Assembly: GCA_001599295.1 (NCBI GenBank)
Contig: BCGN01000002.1
Coordinates: 1,550,001 to 1,614,000, forward strand
Direction: 5' to 3'
Length of the DNA stretch: 64,000 nt
Source of the DNA: Sporopachydermia quercuum
Lineage: Eukaryota > Ascomycota > Sporopachydermiomycetes > Sporopachydermiales > Sporopachydermiaceae
The notes beneath the pieces are model-generated. The model was not told the origin of the DNA. It made no database searches and saw only the letters and a program-made list of their open reading frames with translations. Within the stretch, counting starts at the first letter, position 1, and every line of letters begins with the position of its first letter. A program made the position numbers and the translations under genes. Below, one piece after another: positions 28,512 to 38,350 of the stretch.

Positions 28512-31016
28512 ATGTCTGAAAAACAAGCTGTCTCGAAAATCAACCGGGAACCAAGTCAGAAATGTAAACCTGGTTTCCTGAATCCAGGGGTATACAGACC
28601 TTATTACTCTACAAAGGTCAGCCAGTCTACTCTGAACTTGACAAAAATCACAATTATTGACCGGATCCTTTTATTCGTTTTATGTCTGATTTCAGTAGTN
28701 GTCAGGTTTTATTTAATTGAACATCCTACTAATGTCGTGTTTGATGAAGTACATTTTGGAGGGTTTGCTCATAAGTATTTCATCGGACGATTCTTCCTAG
28801 ATGTTCATCCACCATTAGCAAAATTGTTATACACTTTGGTTGCTTTGGTCAGTGGATATGATGGTAAATTCAACTTTGCAGAAATTGGCTTAGATTATAA
28901 TGAAGCAGGAAATGTCCCTTATGTTGCTATGAGATGCTATCCATGTGTATTGGGAGTTATGTCAATAGTTCTGTGTTATTTGACTCTGAGAGCATCTGGT
29001 GTATTGAATTGGATCTCGTTTGCTGTTTCTTTACTACTCACTTTTGACAACGCTTTTATCACTCAATCTAGATTCATTCTGTTAGATTCTCCACTAATTT
29101 TCGCTATTGCTCTCACTGTTTATGGTATGAAGAAACTGCAACTGACCCAACAGTTCACATTGAACTGGTTCAGATTTCTATTTCTAACTTCAATTGCTAT
29201 GGGCTTTTCCGTTGGTATTAAATGGGTTGGTTTGTTCACAATTGCTTGGGTTGGCCTTTTGACAATAAAACAATTATGGTTGGTCGTTGGTGATCTATCA
29301 TTGACTAACAAAGATATTACTAAGCATTTCTTATACCGTGTCTTCTTTTTGATTATTGTTCCTGCAGTTATGTATGTTGGTTTATTTGCTCTCCATTTTA
29401 TCTGTGGATCGAACTTTGGTAAAGGCTCAACCAATTTAGGGCCCGAATTTCAAGCTACTTTAAAACATAGTTTAGACTATGATAGCATTCCATTGAACGT
29501 TGCTTATGGAAGTGAAATTACTATTCGACATTACAACTATCCACGTGCATATCTTCATTCACATAATTCTACTTATCGTGGTGGTTCTAAACTACAGCAA
29601 ATAACTATGTATGAGCATATGGATGAGAATAATGTGTGGATTATTGAAAAAGAAGAAGATATGAATATTGAAGATTTGCAATCTAAACCTCTTACATTTG
29701 TGAAGCATGGTGATAGAATAAGATTGAAACATAAAGCAACTGGTAAAAGATTACATGCTTTTGACAATATAAAGCCACCAATCTCGGAACAGGATTATCA
29801 ATTTGAAGTTTGCGGGTTTGACGATAAGGTGGACTCTGTTAAATTTCCTGTGCCTGAAAATGAAAGAAGAGAGAAAAGACGGGCAAAAACTCCCAATCTT
29901 GGAAATGATTATGACATTTTCACTGTTCTTATCAGTAAGGCTCACTCCCATACTTCAGATTCTCAATCAAAACTTCAAGCTTTAGATAGCAGATTTTTCC
30001 TCAGTCATACCGAAACAAGCTGTAAGCTCTGCAGCATCGGTCTTACTCTACCTGAGTGGGCTTTTGGTCAAGCGGAGGTTACCTGTAACAATAAAGCACC
30101 AACTGAACATTCCTTATGGAGAATTGAAGAAAATTACCATCCTTTGCAAAGAGAAGAAATAGAAAAGGCTACTGAGGAAAGTACGGAAACTGCTAAAAAA
30201 AAGGACAATACTGCTCTGGAAATGGTTCATGTGAAGAAAATGAACTTTCTTCAGAAATTTCTTAGCCTTAACACAGTGATGTGGGTTTCTAATCAAGGTC
30301 TTACGGCTTCTCATCCTTATGAATCTCGTCCGGAATCTTGGCCTTTACTGAGAAGAGGTGTTAGCTACTACGCTGCAAGAAACACTGTTGTATACTTACT
30401 TGGAAATCTTGTTGTATGGACGTCAATCGTTGGGTTTATTGCTTTTTATGTTTGTTATATTGTCGTTTATGTTGTTTGGCTTAAAGTAAAAGTTAGTACG
30501 ACTTTATACGAGATTGAAGAACATCCTGAAAAGCAGCAGGTGATAGAATCTGAGCTGGAATCTATTGATTTTGCTCAAAATACAGAAGTGAATTATTTGT
30601 CACATGGGGCTGATTATTTATTAGGATATTTACTCCATTATCTACCATGGTTTCAGATGCATCGCCAACTGTTTCTGCATCATTACTTGCCAGCAGTTTA
30701 TTTTGGTATCTTATTAGTTGGGCAAACGTTGCAGTTTCTGTATGAGAAAACCGACCCAGCAAATAAGCAAAGTTGGTTTTATGTCAATGAGAAAAAATCA
30801 AAGAATAGAAGCTTCTCTAAACAGATAAAGCAAATTATTGTTTTAGTTGCATATTCCTTGGTGATCACATTAATCGTATCTCTTCCTATATTCACAGCCT
30901 ATTTCTACTACACATATTCACCATTGATATATGGAACGCCATGGAAAAAGGAGCTCTGTGAGCTATCCAAAATAAAGCCTCAATGGGACTATGACTGTGA
31001 TCAATATACTATTTGA
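28512..31016 (+). CDS. Protein O-mannosyltransferase, PMT2 subfamily
   Basis: ER membrane enzyme that transfers mannose from dolichyl-phosphate-mannose to Ser/Thr of secretory proteins. The 834-aa product has the PMT core: first lumenal loop motif FDEVHFGGFAHKYF with the catalytic DE pair, FFLDVHPPLAKLL, a run of membrane helices, LLDSPLIF, KWVGLFTIAWVGL, then MIR repeats starting around YGSEITIRHYNYPRAYLHSH and GGSKLQQITMYEHMDENNVWI, and a C-terminal bundle of helices with LPWFQMHRQLFLHHYLPAVYF and an ending YGTPWKKELCELSK. The wording places it in the PMT2/PMT3/PMT6 subfamily, which forms heterodimers with PMT1-type partners. ATG 28512 is chosen; 38 upstream in-frame codons start only at TTG. 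The cytosolic N-terminus (about 50 aa) is basic. One N lies within the first helix. Confidence 0.93.
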   Translation: MSEKQAVSKINREPSQKCKPGFLNPGVYRPYYSTKVSQSTLNLTKITIIDRILLFVLCLISVXVRFYLIEHPTNVVFDEVHFGGFAHKYFIGRFFLDVHPPLAKLLYTLVALVSGYDGKFNFAEIGLDYNEAGNVPYVAMRCYPCVLGVMSIVLCYLTLRASGVLNWISFAVSLLLTFDNAFITQSRFILLDSPLIFAIALTVYGMKKLQLTQQFTLNWFRFLFLTSIAMGFSVGIKWVGLFTIAWVGLLTIKQLWLVVGDLSLTNKDITKHFLYRVFFLIIVPAVMYVGLFALHFICGSNFGKGSTNLGPEFQATLKHSLDYDSIPLNVAYGSEITIRHYNYPRAYLHSHNSTYRGGSKLQQITMYEHMDENNVWIIEKEEDMNIEDLQSKPLTFVKHGDRIRLKHKATGKRLHAFDNIKPPISEQDYQFEVCGFDDKVDSVKFPVPENERREKRRAKTPNLGNDYDIFTVLISKAHSHTSDSQSKLQALDSRFFLSHTETSCKLCSIGLTLPEWAFGQAEVTCNNKAPTEHSLWRIEENYHPLQREEIEKATEESTETAKKKDNTALEMVHVKKMNFLQKFLSLNTVMWVSNQGLTASHPYESRPESWPLLRRGVSYYAARNTVVYLLGNLVVWTSIVGFIAFYVCYIVVYVVWLKVKVSTTLYEIEEHPEKQQVIESELESIDFAQNTEVNYLSHGADYLLGYLLHYLPWFQMHRQLFLHHYLPAVYFGILLVGQTLQFLYEKTDPANKQSWFYVNEKKSKNRSFSKQIKQIIVLVAYSLVITLIVSLPIFTAYFYYTYSPLIYGTPWKKELCELSKIKPQWDYDCDQYTI

Positions 31017-31497
31017 TTCTAGATTTATTAAGGATTATGCATATGGGTAAATGGTATATCTTTTACCTGTTGTTACAGAAGTACTTGAATAAAAACTAAC
31101 AAAAATGATATATCATTTGTTTACTGATCATTATCTGTCAAAACAGACAATATTTAGAGTAAAAAATAAAGGTTAAATACATAAAAATCATAAGATCATA
31201 AAAGTTTAAATACCAAAAAACGTAAGCCAATATCGTAACTAATAAGAGAAGAAAAATGAGTAACAAATGATGAAATAAACAAACTATAATAATCAAAACG
31301 CCGGTCATAATAAAAAATATAAACTTGGTCGATATAATACAAACAATAAAAAGCATAACGCTTGAACCACCTGATAAACTTAGATACTGCCAGCGTTCCC
31401 TGAGCTTGATTCTTCAACATAGCCATAGTAAATGGACCATATAATTTAGAACCATCTCTTCCTTGTGAATATAAATGTTCAGTCCTCCTTTCGCCCC
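31017..31497. other. Convergent spacer PMT / MED21 with long minus-strand frames
   Basis: About 480 bases, very AT-rich. On the minus strand, just after the MED21 stop, a frame encodes a plausible-looking stretch (SKLYGPFTMAMLKNQAQG then a Tyr/Phe/Leu-rich hydrophobic run). It has no upstream ATG in the right place and I know no family for it, so it is not called as a gene. Confidence 0.4.
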
Positions 31498-31911
31498 TTA
31501 AGAGTCACTGATACCGTTAGCGACTAATAAGATAATCTCATCACACCATTTCAAAAGCTCGTTCTTCTTCTTCAAACTCTCCGTTCTTTTCTTTTCTATT
31601 GTCTTCAGATCAGATTGTAAATCAGATAATCTATGTATCTGTTGACTTGCACTAATTCCAATACCTGGAAGTGAAGATATCAAAGCCAATATTTGTCGCG
31701 TCTTGATAATCAAATCTTTCGATAGTTCGTCAATTGTTGATAGAAACTCATCCTTTGGTGCCGGTGCTATCGCTGGATCTTCAACTTGTGCTTCATTTTC
31801 ATTAACAGGAATAAATGTATGACTAGAATAAACATAATTCAATGTAGCGCAAAATTGCTCCAGTAACTGATCGTAACATATTTGCAATTGCGTAAGCTTG
31901 TCTGAACTCAT
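31498..31911 (-). CDS. MED21: Mediator subunit Med21 (Srb7)
   Basis: Med21 pairs with Med7 in the Mediator middle module and touches RNA polymerase II activators. The 137-aa protein matches Srb7 almost end to end: DKLTQLQICYDQLLEQFCATLNYV, EFLSTIDELSKDLIIKTRQI, ISSLPGIGISASQQIHRLSDLQ and a Lys-rich coiled coil KKKNELLKWCDEIILLVANGI. S. cerevisiae Srb7 is 140 aa. The start ATG is three codons before the conserved block, as in yeast (MTDRLTQLQ). No intron. Confidence 0.96.
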   Translation of the reverse strand: MSSDKLTQLQICYDQLLEQFCATLNYVYSSHTFIPVNENEAQVEDPAIAPAPKDEFLSTIDELSKDLIIKTRQILALISSLPGIGISASQQIHRLSDLQSDLKTIEKKRTESLKKKNELLKWCDEIILLVANGISDS

Positions 31912-33505
31912 CTTTGTCGATTTCTCTTCTACCGCGCACGCTTATTTACCCTTCTTTCTTCCTAATATTCTATAATCTTATTAAATGATAACGAATTTCT
32001 AACGACGCTTCTCTTATGGTTCCTTCACTAATCAGCAAAATTCAATTTATATAATCCTGACGACTAAGCTTGCTCTAAACCAAAATAATATAGCGAACGA
32101 AAGCCAATGCTGCTATACAATAAATTGAAACTGTTCTAATCTTTCTCAAAATTGTAAAAGCGAATGTACTGAACAGATATATTATCGTAACTATTATTTA
32201 AATTTGATTAAAATCCAAAAAATATTAAAAAAGAACAGATTCTCTCTCTCATCTATTACATTTATTTATCATATACTTGAAAGATGAACGTAGAACATTC
32301 AATTGGTTCTCCTCACTACAATGAGACAAATTGAAGAAACGAGCATCGATGACACCAACATACATGTCTACATTTTATTACTGCGAATCCAGGCCATTTG
32401 TTTGGTTTGTGCTCCCAAAAAGATCTTTATGCAGGCAATTAAGCTCTAACTTAGTGGAACACCAAAAATTTTGTTGGGGAGTTTAAATATCATTATTTCT
32501 GAAATTGCTTCAGAATACCCCCTTAAGCAGAAGCCGAGAAGATATATGAGTGTCTCAAGATAGGATAGAGATAATGGACGACCTACTGTGTGTGACCTAT
32601 AAAATGTATGTCCATAGAATTACCTATACATTCACTATACATAACTGTACAGCTATCGGTAAATATATGACGAACAAGAATTGGATATTTTCAAATCAAT
32701 AAGCAAATACTTAAGCCTGATTTTCGTTGGATTTGATAGTATTTTAGAGTGACTTTGATTTAAGTGTAATTGTCTCCATGATTTCTATTTTTCTGCAATG
32801 CGGACTGCACCATTCCTGCAGATTAAATGCAGGAACACTGTAGTTAAGAGGTGGCCATCATTTGTTCATACATTGCTTTTCTATCTTCATCAAAGTGCAG
32901 GCATATTCAAACTTCAAGAGCACGTAGAAAGTAAGGAACGTTTTCACATACTGAAATGGCTTACAGCAAAAGTTTGCCTTTTATCTGATACATATATATT
33001 ATCACCTTGTAGTTGCCAATCATGGAGGGTTTGCCAATTATGCACAATAATGCATGGTTTGAAGATCATAGAGGATTTGAAGAAAGGATTTTTCTTGGGA
33101 CACAACATACACATAAGAATGCCACTGAGAGTTGGGAATGCCGATAAATATTATTGATGATGACGAAGAGAAAGAAATACGTTAATGCCATTAGTTAGAT
33201 GATGTCGTATATGGAATGCTATGAATCATACCATGAATCATACGTCAATTATGGATGAAAATTTCAGTTGATTGGTTTTTTGTAGTGTATTTGTTCTAAG
33301 TAAAGACTAAGCTAGTTGATACCACTGATATTAGATGCGTAGTTGAATGAAGTTGTATAGTATGTTGGGTGAATACGAGGGTAATCCTGGTGGAATCATT
33401 GGAGCTTCTTTCCCCGTTGAGGTTCAAACGGAATTGTTTCCTTTGATTTTCAGTGTATCTGATGTCGTTGAAATCTCATTACTGAGATTAAAGATCGTGC
33501 ACGTA
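31912..33505. other. Intergenic region between MED21 and VMA22
   Basis: About 1.6 kb that is upstream of MED21 and downstream of VMA22. An ATG frame of 119 codons at 32798-33157 (+) is the longest; it has a mixed Cys/His/Trp-containing composition but no motif I know, and I do not call it. A 64-codon frame at 33347-33541 overlaps the VMA22 3' end on the other strand. Confidence 0.4.
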
Positions 33506-34057
33506 TCATATATCTTTTGTAGTATTCAACTCATTGACTAGTATCTTGATTCTATTTACCAGATTTGCCAAATCGATTGACAGATCTAAACTTTTTATAA
33601 AATCCTCTTGAGAAGATCTTAGAGGCATAGGTACCAAAACACCAAACATTCTTAAAGGATCCGGTAGCGACTTATCCTCCCTAAGTTCCCTTTTCAAGCA
33701 AAACTCGTTATTGTTATTCACGCTTCTGGATGCTTTTGTTAGTAGCCAACATAGAAGCATTTTAAGAACTATTCAGTAATAAACTTACATCGTTGCTATT
33801 GCTTTCATTCTATAATCGTAATAATCCCTTCCAAAAGGTTTTCCTGTGTTAGACCCTATATAATTAGCTCTAGCTAGATTTATGAACCCCTGTATACAGT
33901 TAGTTGTCACGAATCAAACATCAACGAATATAATGCTAATTCGCACCAAACTTCTTTTACTTACAGATGAGTACTGTTGTGATAGATTCCTAAGTTGAAT
34001 ATCATATTCGTCTAATAGATTCAACAGCTGTTGATACTTCTCATTCTCTATATCCAT
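33506..34057 (-). CDS. VMA22: V-ATPase assembly factor Vma22 / CCDC115-like (three exons)
   Basis: Vma22 is an ER-associated factor that with Vma12 and Vma21 assembles the V-ATPase Vo sector. The coding sequence is complement(join(33506..33725, 33789..33889, 33965..34057)), 137 aa. Exon 1 encodes MDIENEKYQQLLNLLDEYD; exon 2 encodes GFINLARANYIGS; exon 3 carries DPLRMFGVLVPMPLRSSQEDF and LANLVNRIKILVNEL. These correspond in order to the human CCDC115 segments GWLSLAKARYAMG and [21 protein letters not shown]. Both introns (75 and 63 nt) begin GTAAGT; branch sites are CTAAC in the first and a perfect TACTAAC in the second; acceptors are CAG. Phases match and there is no internal stop. The protein is somewhat shorter than yeast Vma22 (181 aa), mostly in the middle. 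Because all exons are short the gene is easy to miss. Confidence 0.88.
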
Positions 34058-34336
34058 TGTNAATCTTATACTACTTCTTTCTACTTCCTTTCTACTACTG
34101 GTTGACTAATTACTCGGTGGGCTCTTTCAATACATCAAATGATCACGACGTAACACTTCAGGATGCTTTCTTCAAACAATCCTAGTTATTAATCAATTCA
34201 CCCAAGCCTGTTGTTTCTATATTTTGCTTTCCACTATTAATATGAATCTATTCCATCGTAAGAAGCGCAGTTTCTTTCAGATTGTAACGCACGGGTCTAT
34301 TGAAGTGTCAAACTTAAGGTTTCTCTAACGGGTCCC

Positions 34337-34375
34337 GAATAATATGGTGTTGAAAACTTCAACACCACATTATTC
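34337..34375. repeat. Near-perfect 18-bp inverted repeat (hairpin)
   Basis: Arms GAATAATATGGTGTTGAA (34337-34354) and TTCAACACCACATTATTC (34358-34375) are complementary with one mismatch and are separated by the three bases AAC. Written as RNA this is a stable hairpin. It lies about 280 bases upstream of VMA22 and is far from any exon I can place. Role unknown. Confidence 0.85.
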
Positions 34376-34643
34376 AACAGTCAAAATACGAATGAAAATA
34401 AAAACTAGTTTTATTCTGTTAACTTCCAGTACAAATTCTCATCATGGCAAGAATACCAGAAACAATGATCGATTGGATTTTATAATATCATCCTTTTTAT
34501 TATAATTTAATATCAGAAGACGGTGTAAATCACGTATTTGTCAATTGTATTATTCCACACTGATGTGATGAGAGAAGTATGAATTGATTCACACTAGAAT
34601 TTTGTATCTTGATCAATAAAAGACAGTAGGAGAGTATTCTACC

Positions 34644-34668
34644 GAGCTGTCTATCCTTGCAGCTCGAT
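34644..34668. repeat. Short hairpin
   Basis: CGAGCTG and CAGCTCG flank a ten-base loop. It is about 300 bases from the larger hairpin. Could be chance. Confidence 0.5.
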
Positions 34669-35044
34669 TTTTACATTTATGTTCAGGAAATAAGTGATGA
34701 TAGTTGGATTTCTTTCAAACAGGCTTTAAAATTAATTTTCATTCCATAGATTTCAACAGTCTCATCTTTGCAATGAACACTGATCATGGATTGAACAGAG
34801 TAATTAAGCCACCGATTGATCGTTGGCATTTATTAATGCAAAACATATCGGCAGAAACTCTCAGATTCACGTTCCTATTTAAGTCCCGTTGTCATCTACA
34901 GTTCTCTTTTACTGGTAGGCCTACAAGATTCCTGATTCTAATGAAACCTCCATCAACCGAATTTATTGTCCAAACCAGGCGAAATGCATAATAATAGTAA
35001 TAATTTGAAAAGAAAATTAAAAAGAAAAATTAAAAGAAAACATG

Positions 35045-36148
35045 TTACATAGGGAGAGAAGGAAGCAAAATGCTAGTTCTACCCATCTCTTTTTCATCAA
35101 CAGAAATGTAAGAGTTTCGTTCATTTGATTCTTCCAAGTTCAGCTCGGAAAACTTAATCAAAGAAGCAATTGAAGCTTTATTGTTCAACTTTGGTTCTGT
35201 TAAGGTTGCAGTAGATTGAGATGTAGCCATAGATCCTAATGTGTGTTGTGAAGCAGAAGATGAAATATGATATGCATAGTTGGGTTGTCTGTGGGGAGTG
35301 CTGGTAAATACTAACTCCGAAGTATCCACACAAGTTGAATCGGGAATTATTTTGTAACCACTATTATCGTAAGAACCATGTTTGGGTATAGAATGTAGTT
35401 CACTAGTTAAACTTGCTATGCTTGCTGAGCTTGTGTGATAGTGACTTGGAGAGTCAGCTTCCATACTGAAGTAATGACTTTCAATAGACGTTGAATCAGT
35501 GGATGAGGTCACATTTGACGAAGCTGTAACAGTTGATTTCACTGATGTAATGGAAGAAATAGAGTCCATGAATTTTTTGGATTTTTTACTAGAAGATGAT
35601 CCAGAGTTACCAGAACTCAAATGGTATGATATTGTTGAACCCGCAGTGGTAGTGGGGGTGATAGATGTGTAATTTCCAGAATTACAAGCAGATTGCATTG
35701 CAAGCTGATGTTGATGTTGTTGTAGTAAAGAAACAGATCTTTGTCTGCTATGTGAAGGGCTAGATTTTAATGATGATGATGATGACGATGGTGTTAATGA
35801 CATAGGTTTGCTTGGTAACTGTGAGTTATATTTCCCAAAGTTATTATTCTCTAAAGTTGGGATATTATGATATTGGTCCATTCCAGAATCCATGTGAGAA
35901 ACATGAACAAAATTAGTTGGATTAGAAATTTGATACTTAGGAGTTGAGGTCGATTTAGAGCGAGATTTTGATTTTGTTCTTGGAGGAGAGTTTGATGAAT
36001 TGGGTGAAGAGGTCTTTAGTGCAGATGAAATGCGTGATAGTTTATTAGATAAATTCCTCGTTGGAGCATTTGCTCTAGTAGAGGTAGTTTGCTCAAAAGG
36101 AATATCCTCGTCTAGCCAGCTAGCAGATATAATACCTCGTTCAGTCAT
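35045..36148 (-). CDS. Ser-rich hypothetical protein
   Basis: I do not recognise this gene. The 367-aa product (ATG 36148, reading MTERGIISASWLDED) is dominated by Ser, Thr and Asn, with Arg/Ser and Pro/Ser patches (SPPRTKSKSRSKSTSTPKY, SHSRQRSVSLLQQHQHQ) and long Ser runs coded by mixed codons. The N-terminal 30 and C-terminal 60 residues are less repetitive (ASIASLIKFSELNLEESNERN). No signal peptide or membrane segment. It has several R-x-x-S type sites and could be a phosphorylated regulator, but that is composition only. It may own upstream exons on the same strand (see the 36-38 kb region). Coding status is supported by the 367-codon open frame in a genome where random frames rarely exceed 100. 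Confidence 0.7.
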   Translation of the reverse strand: MTERGIISASWLDEDIPFEQTTSTRANAPTRNLSNKLSRISSALKTSSPNSSNSPPRTKSKSRSKSTSTPKYQISNPTNFVHVSHMDSGMDQYHNIPTLENNNFGKYNSQLPSKPMSLTPSSSSSSLKSSPSHSRQRSVSLLQQHQHQLAMQSACNSGNYTSITPTTTAGSTISYHLSSGNSGSSSSKKSKKFMDSISSITSVKSTVTASSNVTSSTDSTSIESHYFSMEADSPSHYHTSSASIASLTSELHSIPKHGSYDNSGYKIIPDSTCVDTSELVFTSTPHRQPNYAYHISSSASQHTLGSMATSQSTATLTEPKLNNKASIASLIKFSELNLEESNERNSYISVDEKEMGRTSILLPSLPM

Positions 36149-38350
36149 CACGTTCAGTAGTCAAATTCTCTTATATATATTCAATGTGCTTATTCACAAT
36201 GATTGAATCTCCTCAATTGAACCTCTGGTCTTTGGTGATTTGCCTGTGATTCGTTCACAGCTAATAGAACGGAANAGCTTGTTAACAACGTTCAAATGCC
36301 AGAAAGAATGCTTTATGATTAGACTTATACTTTTCGACAAACAGATCAAATTCAGTCCATATGATGTAGTATTTTGTTGATGTTTGTTTATTGATCTCTC
36401 TATTACGTCTGAATATAATTCCGTCACAAGAGAATACTTAATCAGACTAACCAATACTTGTTCATTTAGCAATGATTCAGTATCAAAGAAGATAATAGAA
36501 GCATAAAAACTACAATTAAAAACAACAAAAAAGAATCTATCTGAATCAAATGAACANCAGGAGAATCCCTTTGTTTATATTCTTTTGGCTCTAATCATTG
36601 AACATAGAAACATTCATTTCCTATTAGATTCAATGAGGATAATTAGTTGGAATTATTCTAAGGGAATGAGTTTTCTTTACGTGAAGTAAATAAGTTTCAA
36701 AACAAAACTTTAATGTGGAACGCAACAGATTTATACCAAAAATGGAAAATACATGTGAACTTTATTTGATTTCTATGGGAGATTTTGAAACCACTTTGAA
36801 TTGAACTTTATTTCCATAAAGAAATGAAGAATACTACACCTACCTTTTACGTAAGCTTGAGACGGTTTTTGATGAGATAATCCGATCTGAAGGGTAAGCA
36901 TGAGGAGAGATCAAGTTGCATTGATTTTGTTCTAAATTAATGGGCTTTATTGTAGCCAATTGATGATTGATTGTTTCATGATTTAGAAAAGAAATGAAAT
37001 ATATGAACCAGTATTTCAGTTGAATAGTGGGTAAGAGGCTTTCAGAAGGAGGTATATATCATATCACTGTTGATGTGATCCGAACGTTCTTTGATTCCAT
37101 CGATTCATAAGATTTGACAGATTTTAATAATTATTCCNGTCTTTGAACAATATCGTCTCTTTCCCTATTGACAATATCGTTGATTTCTTTCTATCTCCTG
37201 CATTGCGATTACTTGAGAAAGTATAAGGACTCGATGGCTCGCTTACAAAACAGGCTAATCCAATGGAATTTTCAGGTCTTACATCCTCCATCGATGTTAT
37301 AGTCTCATGGAATCCTATTATTCCACTTACGATTGAGTTGACTCCCAAAGGTTCATTCACTCTTCGTTGAGAATAATAATTATATTACTTATTATGGTAG
37401 GTCAATTCACCTTTTGGTACTATTCCGTTAAGTGAGATTGGAATTTTCTCAATAAATTGAATAAAAGTAAACAAACATTCTAACTCTGTTTTGAGACGCG
37501 CACAGGGATTATTGCATTCAATTGCAGCAAGATGCAGGAACTTTCCCTTTATTTTTAAGTCAACCTGTCTTAAGATTAACAAGTACTGAAAAAGTATGAA
37601 AAATAAATAAATCTTATACAAAACTGGAATTCTTCTTCAACGCGATAGCTTCAACTGTATTTCTACTTCTGGTAATAAACCTCTATGTACCATATCTCTT
37701 CTTCAATTGATAGATAGAGACAGAGGATCCAAGAAACAGACTGTAGTTGATCAGACGACTTAGCTCTCATGTCTCCTATTTTGTTTAAATCGTTCTTTAG
37801 TAGATGGAACTTCTTTGCTCTTAAAAACTATTAGCCTCAATTTTTTGTAACAGGTGATTTGAAATGAGAACCAGTTCTAATTATTGATCTGACTTTTCTT
37901 GAATCTTCAATTGGTTCATTATTTCTACTATTAATAATTTAGTCATGTATTTTGTTCACATCTGAAGGAACGCCAGTTTTATAATCTGTCTAAGCTATAC
38001 TTGTAAACTCAACGCTATATCAATAAATTTTATTACATCTATTCCAACCTTTTGCATCTCAAAGTCATATCGTAGCCATATTATGCTCAACTATTTTTCC
38101 TAACAGTGAAAACTGTCACCTTCTAGAATCAGTTGATTCATTACCTCATTTATCATCACGTCTCGTCTCACAACTAAAACATTTGAAATTCCAGTTAAGT
38201 TTTAAACTCGGAAATTAAGTTCTGAATTTGTACTAAAAGAGAAGTACCTTTAGAAGATAGAACGAGGAAACGCGAATTATTTGAAGCTTTTCAAAGTCCC
38301 AATTCAACTGTCAAATTCAATTCTCACATCTGGATATTCAATTTAACGAA
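36149..38350. other. 2.2 kb gene-poor region
   Basis: Upstream of the Ser-rich orphan and downstream of the WD40 gene (both minus). Minus-strand frames at 36194-36472, 37124-37360 and 37385-37621 have protein-like composition, but I could not join them with convincing splice sites or match them to a family. Three Ns fall here. Confidence 0.4.

Larger units (their letters stand above)
34058..35044. other. Intergenic region upstream of VMA22 with two hairpins
   Basis: About 990 bases with no gene seen; a 95-codon frame at 34704-34991 (+) has no motif. A long inverted repeat (34337-34375) and a shorter hairpin (about 34644-34668) lie here. Confidence 0.45.

Noticed and set aside
32798-33157. 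119-codon ATG frame on the plus strand between MED21 and VMA22
   Set aside because: No motif, no homologue I recall, no splice context, and frames of this size occur by chance in 64 kb.
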